DNA from: Streptomyces sp. NRRL F-4489
GTDB lineage: Bacteria; Actinomycetota; Actinomycetes; Streptomycetales; Streptomycetaceae
DNA: 9,005 nucleotides
NCBI RefSeq assembly: GCF_001509485.1
Contig: NZ_LLZI01000070.1
Span: 1 to 9,005, forward strand
Direction of reading: 5' to 3'
Of this stretch, positions 1 to 6,846 are shown piece after piece. Both the position numbers and the translations under genes were made by a program. Under the pieces are notes generated by a model. That model made no database searches and was not told the origin of the DNA. It was given only the letters and a program-made list of their open reading frames with translations. Position 1 is the first letter of the stretch; each line of letters opens with the position of its first letter.

Positions 1-31
1 GGGGGGGGGCGGGTGGGGGTGGGGGAGGGGG
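1..31 (+). repeat. Run of G tracts, potential G-quadruplex
   Basis: Five G tracts (1-9, 11-13, 15-19, 21-25, 27-31) are separated by single bases C, T, T and A. This fits the pattern of a very stable parallel G-quadruplex with one-base loops. It lies beyond the stop of the dehydrogenase-like gene and just before a terminator-like hairpin. The G-rich strand is the template strand for transcription coming leftward from the gene at 96-1331, so it could stall RNA polymerase. Folding and function are inference. Confidence 0.6.
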
Positions 32-40
32 TCTGGCTGG

Positions 41-79
41 TCCCGGTCGTGTTTTGTGCGCGGCCGGGATTTTTGTTTT
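41..79 (+). terminator. Intrinsic terminator for a + strand gene left of the window
   Basis: Bases 41-51 (TCCCGGTCGTG) pair with 59-69 (CGCGGCCGGGA) as an 11-bp RNA stem with two G-U pairs and a 7-base loop. TTTTTGTTTT follows at 70-79. This is the classic stem plus U-tract layout, which is uncommon in such GC-rich genomes, and it points to a rightward gene ending before base 1. Read leftward, two G-U pairs become A-C mismatches and no U tract follows. It should therefore work less well for the - strand gene, although it could still slow polymerase there. Confidence 0.65.
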
Positions 80-95
80 GCAGGGGTTATGGGGG

Positions 96-1331
96 TTACA
101 GGCGGTGGGCGGCGCCGGTGGGGGTGGCGCCTCGGGTGTCCAGGAGGAGTTGGGCTTTTACGGCTAGGCCCTGGAGGTCGTAGGTGCGGTGGGGTTGGAG
201 GAGGACGGTGAGGTCGGCGGCGGAGGCGGCGTCGTAGAGGGAGTCGGCGCGGGGGACGGGGCGGCCGGCGACTTCCCAGTGGGGGACGTAGGGGTCGTGG
301 TAGGTGAGGTGGGCGCCGAGTTGGCGGAGGCGGGCGGCGACCTCGCGGGCGGGGGTGCCGGTGAGGTCGGCGAGGTCGGGTTTGTAGGTGACGCCGAGCA
401 GCAGGACGCGGGCGCCGCGGGCGGACTTGCCGTGTTCGTTGAGCAGGGTGGTGCAGCGCTGGAGGACGTAGCCGGGCATCCGGTCGTTGATCTGCTGGGC
501 GAGGTCGACCAGGCGGAGTGAACTGCCGTCGCCGGCACGGCGGTTGGGGTCGAGGGGGGCGGCGTGGCCGCCGACGCCGGGGCCGGGGCGGAAGGACTGG
601 AAGCCGAACGGTTTGGTCTCGGCGCAGCGGATGACGTCCCAGAGGTCGACGCCGATCTCGTGGCAGTAGACCGCCATCTCGTTCATCAGGGCGATGTTGA
701 TGTGGCGGTAGTTGGTCTCCAGGAGGTTGGCGGTCTCGGCCTCGCGGGGGCCGCGGGCGCGGACGACCTTGTCGGTGAGGCGGCCGTAGAAGGCGGCGGC
801 GGCCTCGGTGCAGGCGGGGGTGAGGCCGCCGATGACCTTGGGGGTGTTGCGGTAGCGGTGGGTGCGGTTGCCGGGGTCGTGGCGGGCCGGGGAGCAGGCG
901 AGGTGGAAGTCGCGGCCGGCGGTGAGGCCGGAGCCGGCCTCCAGCAGGGGGCGGAGGAAGTCCTCGGTGGTGCCTGGATAGCCGGCCGATTCGAGGATGA
1001 CGGTGGTGTGCGGGCGGAGCCGGGCGGCCAGGGTGCGGGCGGCGGCGGCGAGCGCGGACAGGTCCAGGGCGCGGTCCTCGCCGAGTGGCGTGGGGGCGCA
1101 CAGGACGGCGGTGCGGACCCGGCCGAGGGCCGCCGGGTCGGCGGTGGTGCGGAAGCCGGCCGCGAGCAGCCGGCGCACCTCCGTGGCGGAGAGCGGGCCG
1201 CCGGCGGCGGGGAGGGCGGCCGCGCGGGGGTCGGGATCGTAGCCGATGGTGGTCAGGCCGGCGGCGGTGGCGGCCTGGGCGAGGGGCAGACCCAGGTGGC
1301 CGAGTCCGATGACGGCGAGATCTGCGGGCAT
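96..1331 (-). CDS. Nucleotide-sugar dehydrogenase-like protein, probable pseudoenzyme
   Basis: The 411-aa protein belongs to the UDP-glucose/UDP-ManNAc dehydrogenase family, which oxidises a nucleotide-sugar alcohol to the acid with two NAD+. Seen: an N-terminal Rossmann motif GLGHLG (9-14) with acidic D32, APTPL (79-83), YPGTT (118-122), DPGN (152-155), TPKVIGG (163-169), KPFGF (240-244), GPGVGG (250-255), and a C-terminal UDP-binding half with LLGVTYKPD (311-319). Length is normal for the family. By alignment from memory to human UGDH, catalytic Glu161, Lys220, Asn224 and Cys276 correspond to A149, N202, T206 and A257, and Thr131 to A116; only the Asp280 equivalent (D261) is kept. The loop after DP (263-270) is also atypical. 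Normal dehydrogenase activity is therefore unlikely, while cofactor or nucleotide-sugar binding may remain. The ATG start has GGAAGGA (1342-1348) upstream. The last codons (389-400) are rich in rare A-ending triplets. The gene is divergent from glpD. Confidence 0.85.
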   Translation of the reverse strand: MPADLAVIGLGHLGLPLAQAATAAGLTTIGYDPDPRAAALPAAGGPLSATEVRRLLAAGFRTTADPAALGRVRTAVLCAPTPLGEDRALDLSALAAAARTLAARLRPHTTVILESAGYPGTTEDFLRPLLEAGSGLTAGRDFHLACSPARHDPGNRTHRYRNTPKVIGGLTPACTEAAAAFYGRLTDKVVRARGPREAETANLLETNYRHINIALMNEMAVYCHEIGVDLWDVIRCAETKPFGFQSFRPGPGVGGHAAPLDPNRRAGDGSSLRLVDLAQQINDRMPGYVLQRCTTLLNEHGKSARGARVLLLGVTYKPDLADLTGTPAREVAARLRQLGAHLTYHDPYVPHWEVAGRPVPRADSLYDAASAADLTVLLQPHRTYDLQGLAVKAQLLLDTRGATPTGAAHRL

Positions 1332-1410
1332 GCTGCGGCCGTCCTTCCCGAGTGGTGGTGGGGGTCCCTGCGCGAACGTCCTGGTGCCCGGGCGGCCGGG
1401 GCGCCAGGGG

Positions 1411-1455
1411 GCATAAATAGACTAAGCGGATATTTGACCCAGAATGGGTATTGGT
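1411..1455. promoter_or_regulatory. AT-rich island in divergent region; candidate promoter/operator for glpD
   Basis: This is the only AT-rich stretch in the 236-bp divergent region. It holds an inverted repeat AAATA (1415-1419)/TATTT (1431-1435), a second small one ACCC (1437-1440)/GGGT (1446-1449), a -35-like TTGACC (1434-1439) and a TAGACT (1418-1423) of -10 type. No -35/-10 pair has convincing spacing on either strand, so the exact promoter is not assigned. Glycerol genes in streptomycetes are commonly regulated by GylR, but I cannot show a GylR site here. Confidence 0.35.
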
Positions 1456-1461
1456 GGATCG

Positions 1462-1486
1462 CCGCGGCCGGGTGTTGCCGCCGCGG
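1462..1486 (+). other. GC-rich inverted repeat in glpD leader
   Basis: CCGCGGC (1462-1468) is the exact reverse complement of GCCGCGG (1480-1486), with an 11-base loop. It lies between the AT-rich island and the glpD start, so it would form a hairpin in a glpD leader RNA if transcription starts at the island. In DNA this rich in G+C, a 7-bp match can occur by chance. Confidence 0.3.
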
Positions 1487-1567
1487 GCGGACGGTGGCCG
1501 GGGGCGCGGAGCGCGGGAACAATCGACGGACGGGGGGTGTGGCTCCGGATCTCAGCGGGAGGCAGCG

Positions 1568-3277
1568 GTGAAGACAGCGACACTCGGACCGGCGCAGCGC
1601 GCCCAGGCACTCACCCGGATGGCGGAGCACGAACTGGACCTCCTGGTGGTCGGCGGCGGCGTCGTCGGCGCCGGTACGGCCCTGGACGCCGCCACCCGCG
1701 GACTGGACACCGGGCTGGTGGAGGCCCGTGACTGGGCGTCGGGCACGTCCAGCCGGTCGAGCAAGCTCATCCACGGCGGCCTGCGGTATCTGGAGATGCT
1801 GGACTTCGCGCTGGTGCGGGAGGCGCTGAAGGAGCGCGGGCTGCTGCTCCAGCGGCTGGCACCCCATCTGGTGCGGCCGGTGCCGTTCCTCTACCCGCTG
1901 CGCCACCGGGGCTGGGAGCGCTTCTACGCGGGCTCCGGGGTGGCGCTGTACGACGGGATGTCGGTCTCGTCCGGGCACGGCCGGGGGCTGCCGGTGCACC
2001 GCCACCTCTCGCGCCGCCGGGCGCTGCGGGTGGCGCCCTGCCTGCGGAAGGACGCGCTGGTCGGCGCGTTGCAGTACTACGACGCCCAGATGGACGACGC
2101 GCGCTATGTGATGACCCTGGTGCGCACCGCCGCCGCCTACGGGGCGCACTGCGCCAACCGCGCCCGGGTGGTGGGCTTCCTGCGCGAGGGCGAACGGGTC
2201 GTCGGGGCGCGGGTGGAGGACGCCGAGGGCGGGGTGACGTACGAGGTGCGGGCCCGGCAGGTCGTCAACGCGACCGGCGTGTGGACCGATGACACCCAGG
2301 CGCTGATCGGGGAGCGCGGGCAGTTCCACGTCCGCGCGTCCAAGGGCATCCACCTGGTCGTCCCCAAGGACCGGATCCACTCCACGACCGGGCTGATCCT
2401 GCGGACCGAGAAGAGCGTGCTGTTCGTCATCCCCTGGGGGCGGCACTGGATCATCGGCACCACGGACACCGACTGGGACCTGGACAAGGCGCATCCGGCG
2501 GCCTCCAGCGCCGATATCGACTACCTCCTGGAGCACGTCAACGCCGTCCTGGCCACCCCGCTGACCCGGGACGACGTGGAGGGTGTGTACGCCGGGCTGC
2601 GGCCGCTGCTGGCCGGGGAGTCGGACGCGACCAGCAAACTGTCCCGGGAGCACACCGTGGCCCACCCGGTGCCGGGGCTGGTGGTCGTCGCGGGCGGCAA
2701 GTACACCACGTACCGGGTGATGGCCAAGGACGCGGTGGACGAGGCGGTGCACGGGCTCGACGCCCGGGTGGCCGAGTGCGTCACCGAGAACGTGCCGCTG
2801 GCGGGCGCGGAGGGCTACCAGGCGCTGTGGAACGCCCGGGCCCGCATCGCGGCCCGCACCGGTCTGCACGTGGTCCGGGTGGAGCATCTGCTCAACCGCT
2901 ACGGCGCGCTGACCGAGGAGCTGCTGGAACTGGTCGTCGCCGACCCGGACCTGGGCCGGCCGCTGGCCGCCGCCGACGACTACCTGCGCGCCGAGGTCGT
3001 CTACGCCTGCACGCACGAGGGCGCCCGGCACCTGGACGATGTGCTGACCCGGCGCACCCGGATCTCCATCGAGACCTTCGACCGCGGCACCCGCAGCGCC
3101 CGGGAGGCCGCCGAGCTGATGGCCCCGGCGCTGGGCTGGGACGGCGCGCAGGTGGAGCGGGAGGTCGCGCACTACGAGAAGCGGGTGGAGGCGGAGCGCG
3201 AGTCGCAGCGGCAGCCCGATGACCTGACGGCGGACGCGGCGCGGCTGGGCGCGCCGGACATCGTGCCGCTGACGTAG
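1568..3277 (+). CDS. glpD: Aerobic glycerol-3-phosphate dehydrogenase (FAD)
   Basis: Oxidises sn-glycerol 3-phosphate to dihydroxyacetone phosphate at the inner face of the membrane, passing electrons through FAD to the quinone pool. It links glycerol and lipid catabolism to respiration. The GTG start gives 569 aa, the usual length for actinomycete GlpD. GGGAGG (1557-1562) sits five bases upstream, whereas the longer frame from 1451 has an arginine/glycine-rich N-terminus unlike the family. Seen: FAD-binding GGGVVGAG (29-36), the family signature SSRSSKLIHGGLRYLE (61-76), NATGVWTDD (234-242), a substrate/FAD segment around WGRHWIIGTTDTDW (290-303), GGKYTTYR (376-383), and a C-terminal alpha-helical DAO_C-type domain from about 410. 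It stands alone on its strand: divergent from the dehydrogenase-like gene and convergent with the lipoprotein gene. Confidence 0.95.
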   Translation: MKTATLGPAQRAQALTRMAEHELDLLVVGGGVVGAGTALDAATRGLDTGLVEARDWASGTSSRSSKLIHGGLRYLEMLDFALVREALKERGLLLQRLAPHLVRPVPFLYPLRHRGWERFYAGSGVALYDGMSVSSGHGRGLPVHRHLSRRRALRVAPCLRKDALVGALQYYDAQMDDARYVMTLVRTAAAYGAHCANRARVVGFLREGERVVGARVEDAEGGVTYEVRARQVVNATGVWTDDTQALIGERGQFHVRASKGIHLVVPKDRIHSTTGLILRTEKSVLFVIPWGRHWIIGTTDTDWDLDKAHPAASSADIDYLLEHVNAVLATPLTRDDVEGVYAGLRPLLAGESDATSKLSREHTVAHPVPGLVVVAGGKYTTYRVMAKDAVDEAVHGLDARVAECVTENVPLAGAEGYQALWNARARIAARTGLHVVRVEHLLNRYGALTEELLELVVADPDLGRPLAAADDYLRAEVVYACTHEGARHLDDVLTRRTRISIETFDRGTRSAREAAELMAPALGWDGAQVEREVAHYEKRVEAERESQRQPDDLTADAARLGAPDIVPLT

Positions 3278-3287
3278 CGGGCGTCGT

Positions 3288-3302
3288 GTCAGGGCGGCTG
3301 AC
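3288..3302. terminator. Small hairpin between convergent genes
   Basis: GTCAG (3288-3292), loop GGCGG, CTGAC (3298-3302) is a perfect inverted repeat in the 31-bp gap between the convergent stops of glpD and the serine hydrolase. Its position suits a bidirectional terminator. The stem is short and has no U tract on either side, so the evidence is mostly positional. Confidence 0.4.
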
Positions 3303-3308
3303 GGTGGG

Positions 3309-4538
3309 TCAGGCGCGGCGGCGGCAGAATTCCGCGGTCAGGACCGCGGTGCCGTCCGCGCGGCCGGCCGGGGCGTCGGTGTTGACGCGGTAGCTGACCA
3401 GGTCGCGGCCGTCGGGGGTGCCGGCGGTCTGCGCGTACGAGCCGTTGATGTCGCCGTTGTGGCCCCAGACCGTCACGCCGCAGGGCAGCCGGGTGGCGTA
3501 GACGCCCAGGCCGTAGGTGCCGCCGGTGGCCCGTTCGCTGCGCAGCTGCGCCATCTGGCGGGGCGCCAGCAGGCGGCCGCTGAGCAGCGCGGCGAAGAAG
3601 CGGTTGAGGTCGCCGAGGGTGGTGATCATCTCGCCGGCCGCACCGGCCCGGCTGGGGTTCAGGTCGGTGCTGTCCACGCTGCGGCCGCCGATCAGGGAGT
3701 AGCCGCGGCCGTGCGGCGCGGGCAGCGCCGGGCTGCCGCCGGGGAACGAGGTGTCGCGCAGCCCCCATGGCTCCAGGATGCGGCGGCGCACCTCCTCGGC
3801 GTACGGGTGGCCGGTGACGCCCCGGATGATGAGGCCGAGGACCAGGTAGTTGGTGTTGGAGTAGGCGTAGCGCGCCCCGGGGGCGGCGGTCGGGCGGTGG
3901 GCGAGCGCGATGCGGAGCAGTCCGGCGGGGGTGTAGCCGTCGTAGCGGTGGGCCGCGAAGCCCGTTCCGTACAGGCGGGCGGCCAGGCGCGGATCCTCGG
4001 TGTAGTTGAACAAACCACTCGTATGGTCCAGAAGCTGGCGGACCGTCACCCGCCGCAGGTCGTTCGCGCCGCCGGCGCCGGTGCGCGGGACACCGGGCGG
4101 GAGGTATGGCGCGGCGGGCCCGTCGAGGGCGAGCCGGCCCTCGCCGGCGAGCTGGAGGACCACCGTGGCGACGAAGGTCTTGGTGAGGCTGCCGGCCCGG
4201 AAGTGGTCCCGGCGGCCCATCGTCCGGCCGCTGCGCAGATCGGCGACGCCGGCCGCGGCGTACCGCGAGGCGGACAGCCGGCCGTCCCGGGTGACCAGCG
4301 CGGCGGCGCCGGGCGCGCCGTCGGCGACCAGGCGGCGCAGCGCGGCCGCCGTCCCGGGCGCCGCCGTGGCCGCGGCCGGTGTGGCGGGCGGCCGGAACGC
4401 CGGCGCCGGCCGGACCGCGGCCAACGGTCCGCCCGAACACGCCGTCAGGACCAGGGCCGCCGCAACGGCCGGGACGGCGAGCGCGGCGGTGCGGCGCGGC
4501 GGGCCCGGCGGGGCCGGGCGGAGCGTGCGGAGGGGCAC
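3309..4538 (-). CDS. Lipoprotein serine hydrolase, class C beta-lactamase/DD-peptidase group
   Basis: This is a 409-aa secreted penicillin-recognising serine hydrolase. Seen: basic N-terminus with PPRR (13-16), hydrophobic core (about 18-31), lipobox LTAC with Cys34 as lipid anchor, a Pro/Ala linker to about 62, then the catalytic fold. The active-site triad of the family is complete: SLTK (S117, K120), YSN (Y226-N228) and HNG (360-362, the KTG-like box). C353 and C405 could form a disulfide outside the cell. It probably acts on D-alanyl peptides of peptidoglycan, as the Streptomyces R61 DD-peptidase does, or on related esters or amides. Beta-lactam hydrolysis cannot be told from sequence. 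The GTG start is chosen because it gives a complete signal peptide and has GGGAG at good spacing upstream; the frame is open further upstream to 4970 but that part is not signal-like. It is divergent from the kinase gene. Confidence 0.9.
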   Translation of the reverse strand: MPLRTLRPAPPGPPRRTAALAVPAVAAALVLTACSGGPLAAVRPAPAFRPPATPAAATAAPGTAAALRRLVADGAPGAAALVTRDGRLSASRYAAAGVADLRSGRTMGRRDHFRAGSLTKTFVATVVLQLAGEGRLALDGPAAPYLPPGVPRTGAGGANDLRRVTVRQLLDHTSGLFNYTEDPRLAARLYGTGFAAHRYDGYTPAGLLRIALAHRPTAAPGARYAYSNTNYLVLGLIIRGVTGHPYAEEVRRRILEPWGLRDTSFPGGSPALPAPHGRGYSLIGGRSVDSTDLNPSRAGAAGEMITTLGDLNRFFAALLSGRLLAPRQMAQLRSERATGGTYGLGVYATRLPCGVTVWGHNGDINGSYAQTAGTPDGRDLVSYRVNTDAPAGRADGTAVLTAEFCRRRA

Positions 4539-4656
4539 GGAGGAACTCCCGTCGTCGGGGCCATCATGACGGGTGCGCGGCGCCCTCCGGCACCCACCCG
4601 GGCCTTCCGCACGGCCGTGGATGAGGGAGAATGAAGGCTCTGCCAGGGTGGGTTGT

Positions 4657-4707
4657 CCGAGTTGGGCCAGTTTGGTGATCGATGGAGAATCGAGGCTGCC
4701 AACTCGG
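4657..4707 (+). promoter_or_regulatory. Nested inverted repeats upstream of kinase gene
   Basis: The outer repeat is CCGAGTTGG (4657-4665) with its exact reverse complement CCAACTCGG (4699-4707). Inside its 33-base loop is a second perfect repeat TCGAT (4679-4683)/ATCGA (4689-4693) with loop GGAGA. The structure ends ten bases before the ribosome site GAGGGG (4718-4723). It could be a leader RNA fold controlling kinase translation, or a pair of DNA operator half-sites serving both divergent genes. The repeats are directly seen; the role is inference. I found no confident -35/-10 pair in the 190-bp gap 4539-4728. Confidence 0.5.
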
Positions 4708-4728
4708 CTGGAATGCAGAGGGGATTCA

Positions 4729-6702
4729 GTGGGCGACGAGGTCGAGATGGACGGCAAGGAGGGCAGGCTCCTCGCCGGCCGGTACCGGCTCGCCGATGTT
4801 CTCGGCCGGGGCGGGATGGGCACCGTCTGGCGCGCCGAGGACGAGGTCCTCGGCCGCACGGTCGCGGTCAAGGAGCTGCGTTTCCCCGGCGGTGTCGAGG
4901 AGGACGAGAAGCGCCGCCTGATCACCCGCACCCTGCGCGAGGCCAAGGCGATCGCCCGGATCCGCAACAACGGCGCGGTGACGGTCTACGACGTCGTGGA
5001 CGAGGACGACCGGCCCTGGATCGTGATGGAGCTGGTCGAGGGCCGCTCGCTGGCCGAGGTGATCCGCGACGACGGCCCGCTCACCCCGCGCCGCGCCGCC
5101 GAGGTCGGCCTCGCCGTGCTCGACGTGCTGCGCGCCGCCCACGGCCAGGGCGTCCTGCACCGCGATGTGAAGCCCTCCAACGTCCTGATCTCCGACGACG
5201 GCCGGGTCGTGCTCACCGACTTCGGTATCGCGCAGGTCGAGGGCGACCCCTCGGTGACGTCCACCGGCATGCTGGTCGGCGCGCCCTCGTACATCTCGCC
5301 GGAGCGGGCCCGCGGCCAGAAGCCCGGCCCGCCGGCCGACCTGTGGTCCCTGGGCGGGCTGCTGTACGCCTGCGTCGAGGGCGTTCCGCCGTACGACAAG
5401 GGCTCGGCGATCGCCACCCTGACCGCGGTGATGACCGAGCCGGTCGACCCGCCGAAGAGCGCCGGGCCGCTGGCGGACGTCATCTACGGCCTGCTGGTGA
5501 AGGACCCGGCGGGCCGGCTGGACGAGGCGGGCGCGCGGGCGCTGCTGCTGGCCGTGGTGCACGCCCCGGAGCCGGAGCCCGAGCCCCCGATGGACGCGAC
5601 GCGGGCGATGACGCTGCCCACGGTGGGGGCGGAGCGGCCGGAGCGGGCGGCGGCGAAGCCGGCCAAGGCGCCGGCGGGCGCGGCGCGGAAGCCGAAGCCG
5701 GCGGCCGGGGCGGCCCGGCCGGCGCCGAAGGGCGCGGCGGCGGGCGGTGCGAAGACGCCGGTGGCGCGGGCGTCCGGGACGGGCACCGCGGTGTCCCCGA
5801 AGGCCGCGGAGAAGGCCGGTGCGAACGGCTCAGCGGCCCGGCCCGGTTTCGACGCGGAGGCCGCCAAGGAGCGGGTGCGCGCGGCCCTGACGTCGGTGCG
5901 GAACGCCGCCGCGGCGGTCCGCTCCGAGCCGAGACCCGGCGGCGGGGACGGCCGTCCCGCCCCGCCGCGCGCGTCGGTGACCGATGTCGTCCCGCGCCGC
6001 ACGCTGATCATCGGGGTGGTCGTGGTGGTCGTCGTCCTCGGGACGCTGCTGGCGCTGGTGTTCGGGGGCGGCGGCAGCGACACCGCCGGTGACGCCAAGG
6101 GGGCCGCCGCGAGTGGGACGGCCGCCGAGTCGGCCCCGGCGGGCGGGGAGACCGCCACCGGGGGCGGCGACACGCCCGGCGGGAAACCGGGCGGGAGCGG
6201 GTCCGGCGCCGGGGACAAGGGCGGCAAGAAGGACGGCGCGGCGCTGCCGGAAGGGTTCGCCGAAGTCGCCGACGGCGGCTTCCACTTCCGTATGGCGATG
6301 CCCAAGGGCTTCAAGCAGACCGGCACCGCCGGGCAGCACTCCGGTGGCATCTACAGCGCCTCCGGCGGCTTCCCGCGCATACAGGTCGACTACAACGACT
6401 CGCCGGGCAAGGACGCCGCGGCCTCCTGGCGCAGCCTGGAGCCCAGCGTGGCCGGGTCCAGCGAGGGCTACCACCTGCTGGGCATCAAGGCCGTGGACTG
6501 GCGCGGCTATCCGACCGTCGCGGACTGGGCGTTCACCCGCCGGCAGGGCGGCGAGGACGTGCGGGTGCTCAACCGCGGCTTCCGCGCCGACGACCACCAC
6601 GGCTACGCCATCATGATCACCTGCAAGGCGGACGCCTGGGACGCCAAGGAGTGCCGGGAGCTGCGGGACACCGCGTTCCGCACCTTCGCGATCAAGGACT
6701 GA
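4729..6702 (+). CDS. Membrane Ser/Thr protein kinase with non-PASTA ectodomain
   Basis: A 657-aa eukaryotic-type (PknB-like) kinase with all catalytic motifs: glycine loop GRGGMG (26-31), VAVK lysine K48, helix-C E71, HRDVKPSN (144-151), DFG (164-166), activation-loop T177/S178/T179 as likely autophosphorylation sites, SPE (190-192) and DLWSLGG (204-210). The kinase domain ends near 275. An Ala/Pro/Lys/Gly linker (about 280-420) leads to one membrane helix (about 426-445), a Gly-rich stalk and an outside domain (about 505-657) with C632 and C642, a possible disulfide. No PASTA repeats are present, so muropeptide sensing of the PknB kind is not indicated; the ligand is unknown. The GTG start is favoured by GAGGGG (4718-4723) five bases upstream; ATG at 4747 is an alternative with a weaker site. 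It is followed by a pseudokinase gene of the same design. Confidence 0.93.
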   Translation: MGDEVEMDGKEGRLLAGRYRLADVLGRGGMGTVWRAEDEVLGRTVAVKELRFPGGVEEDEKRRLITRTLREAKAIARIRNNGAVTVYDVVDEDDRPWIVMELVEGRSLAEVIRDDGPLTPRRAAEVGLAVLDVLRAAHGQGVLHRDVKPSNVLISDDGRVVLTDFGIAQVEGDPSVTSTGMLVGAPSYISPERARGQKPGPPADLWSLGGLLYACVEGVPPYDKGSAIATLTAVMTEPVDPPKSAGPLADVIYGLLVKDPAGRLDEAGARALLLAVVHAPEPEPEPPMDATRAMTLPTVGAERPERAAAKPAKAPAGAARKPKPAAGAARPAPKGAAAGGAKTPVARASGTGTAVSPKAAEKAGANGSAARPGFDAEAAKERVRAALTSVRNAAAAVRSEPRPGGGDGRPAPPRASVTDVVPRRTLIIGVVVVVVVLGTLLALVFGGGGSDTAGDAKGAAASGTAAESAPAGGETATGGGDTPGGKPGGSGSGAGDKGGKKDGAALPEGFAEVADGGFHFRMAMPKGFKQTGTAGQHSGGIYSASGGFPRIQVDYNDSPGKDAAASWRSLEPSVAGSSEGYHLLGIKAVDWRGYPTVADWAFTRRQGGEDVRVLNRGFRADDHHGYAIMITCKADAWDAKECRELRDTAFRTFAIKD

Positions 6703-6751
6703 CCGGCGCCGGGAGCGGCGGAACTCCGCGCGCGGCGCGGCCCGGCGGGCC
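6703..6751 (+). terminator. GC-hairpin cluster between the two kinase genes
   Basis: Directly after the kinase stop lie a perfect palindrome CCGGCGCCGG (6703-6712), a GCGG/CCGC hairpin (6718-6721/6726-6729) and a GGCCC-GGC-GGGCC repeat (6739-6751). There is no U tract. The cluster may end or attenuate transcription between the two genes, but short palindromes are expected by chance in such GC-rich DNA. Confidence 0.3.
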
Positions 6752-6771
6752 CGGCTGTCAGTGCCGGCCCG

Positions 6772-6777
6772 TATCGT
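6772..6777 (+). promoter_or_regulatory. Possible -10 element for pseudokinase gene
   Basis: TATCGT fits the TANNNT pattern of actinomycete -10 elements and lies 69 bases before the GTG start, in a 144-bp gap long enough for a separate promoter. No clear -35 is present, so this is weak. Confidence 0.2.
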
Positions 6778-6846
6778 GAGAAGGCCGGAGTCGTCCGCAT
6801 CCGTCACCACCGGCGGGGCGCGGCGCACGCTGAGGGGAGGCGCGTC

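Noticed and set aside
96..1331. Calling the dehydrogenase-like gene a pseudogene
   Set aside because: No frameshift or internal stop, full family length, good ribosome site and strong codon bias; only catalytic positions are changed.
1451..1567. Upstream extension of GlpD to an ATG-like start at 1451
   Set aside because: The extra 39 residues are unlike GlpD N-termini and overlap the AT-rich promoter-like island; GTG at 1568 has a strong ribosome site.
564..1571. Gly-rich + strand frame opposite the dehydrogenase-like gene
   Set aside because: It is antisense to a gene with clear family motifs, is glycine/alanine-rich throughout and contains no domain.
1253..3172. Long open frame on the - strand opposite glpD
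   Set aside because: It overlaps an unmistakable GlpD on the other strand, has no recognisable motifs, and is rich in Arg, Gly, Pro and Val as expected from an antisense frame in GC-rich DNA.
4539..4970. Upstream extension of the lipoprotein gene
   Set aside because: It would bury the signal peptide and lipobox about 178 residues inside the protein and overlap the divergent kinase gene.
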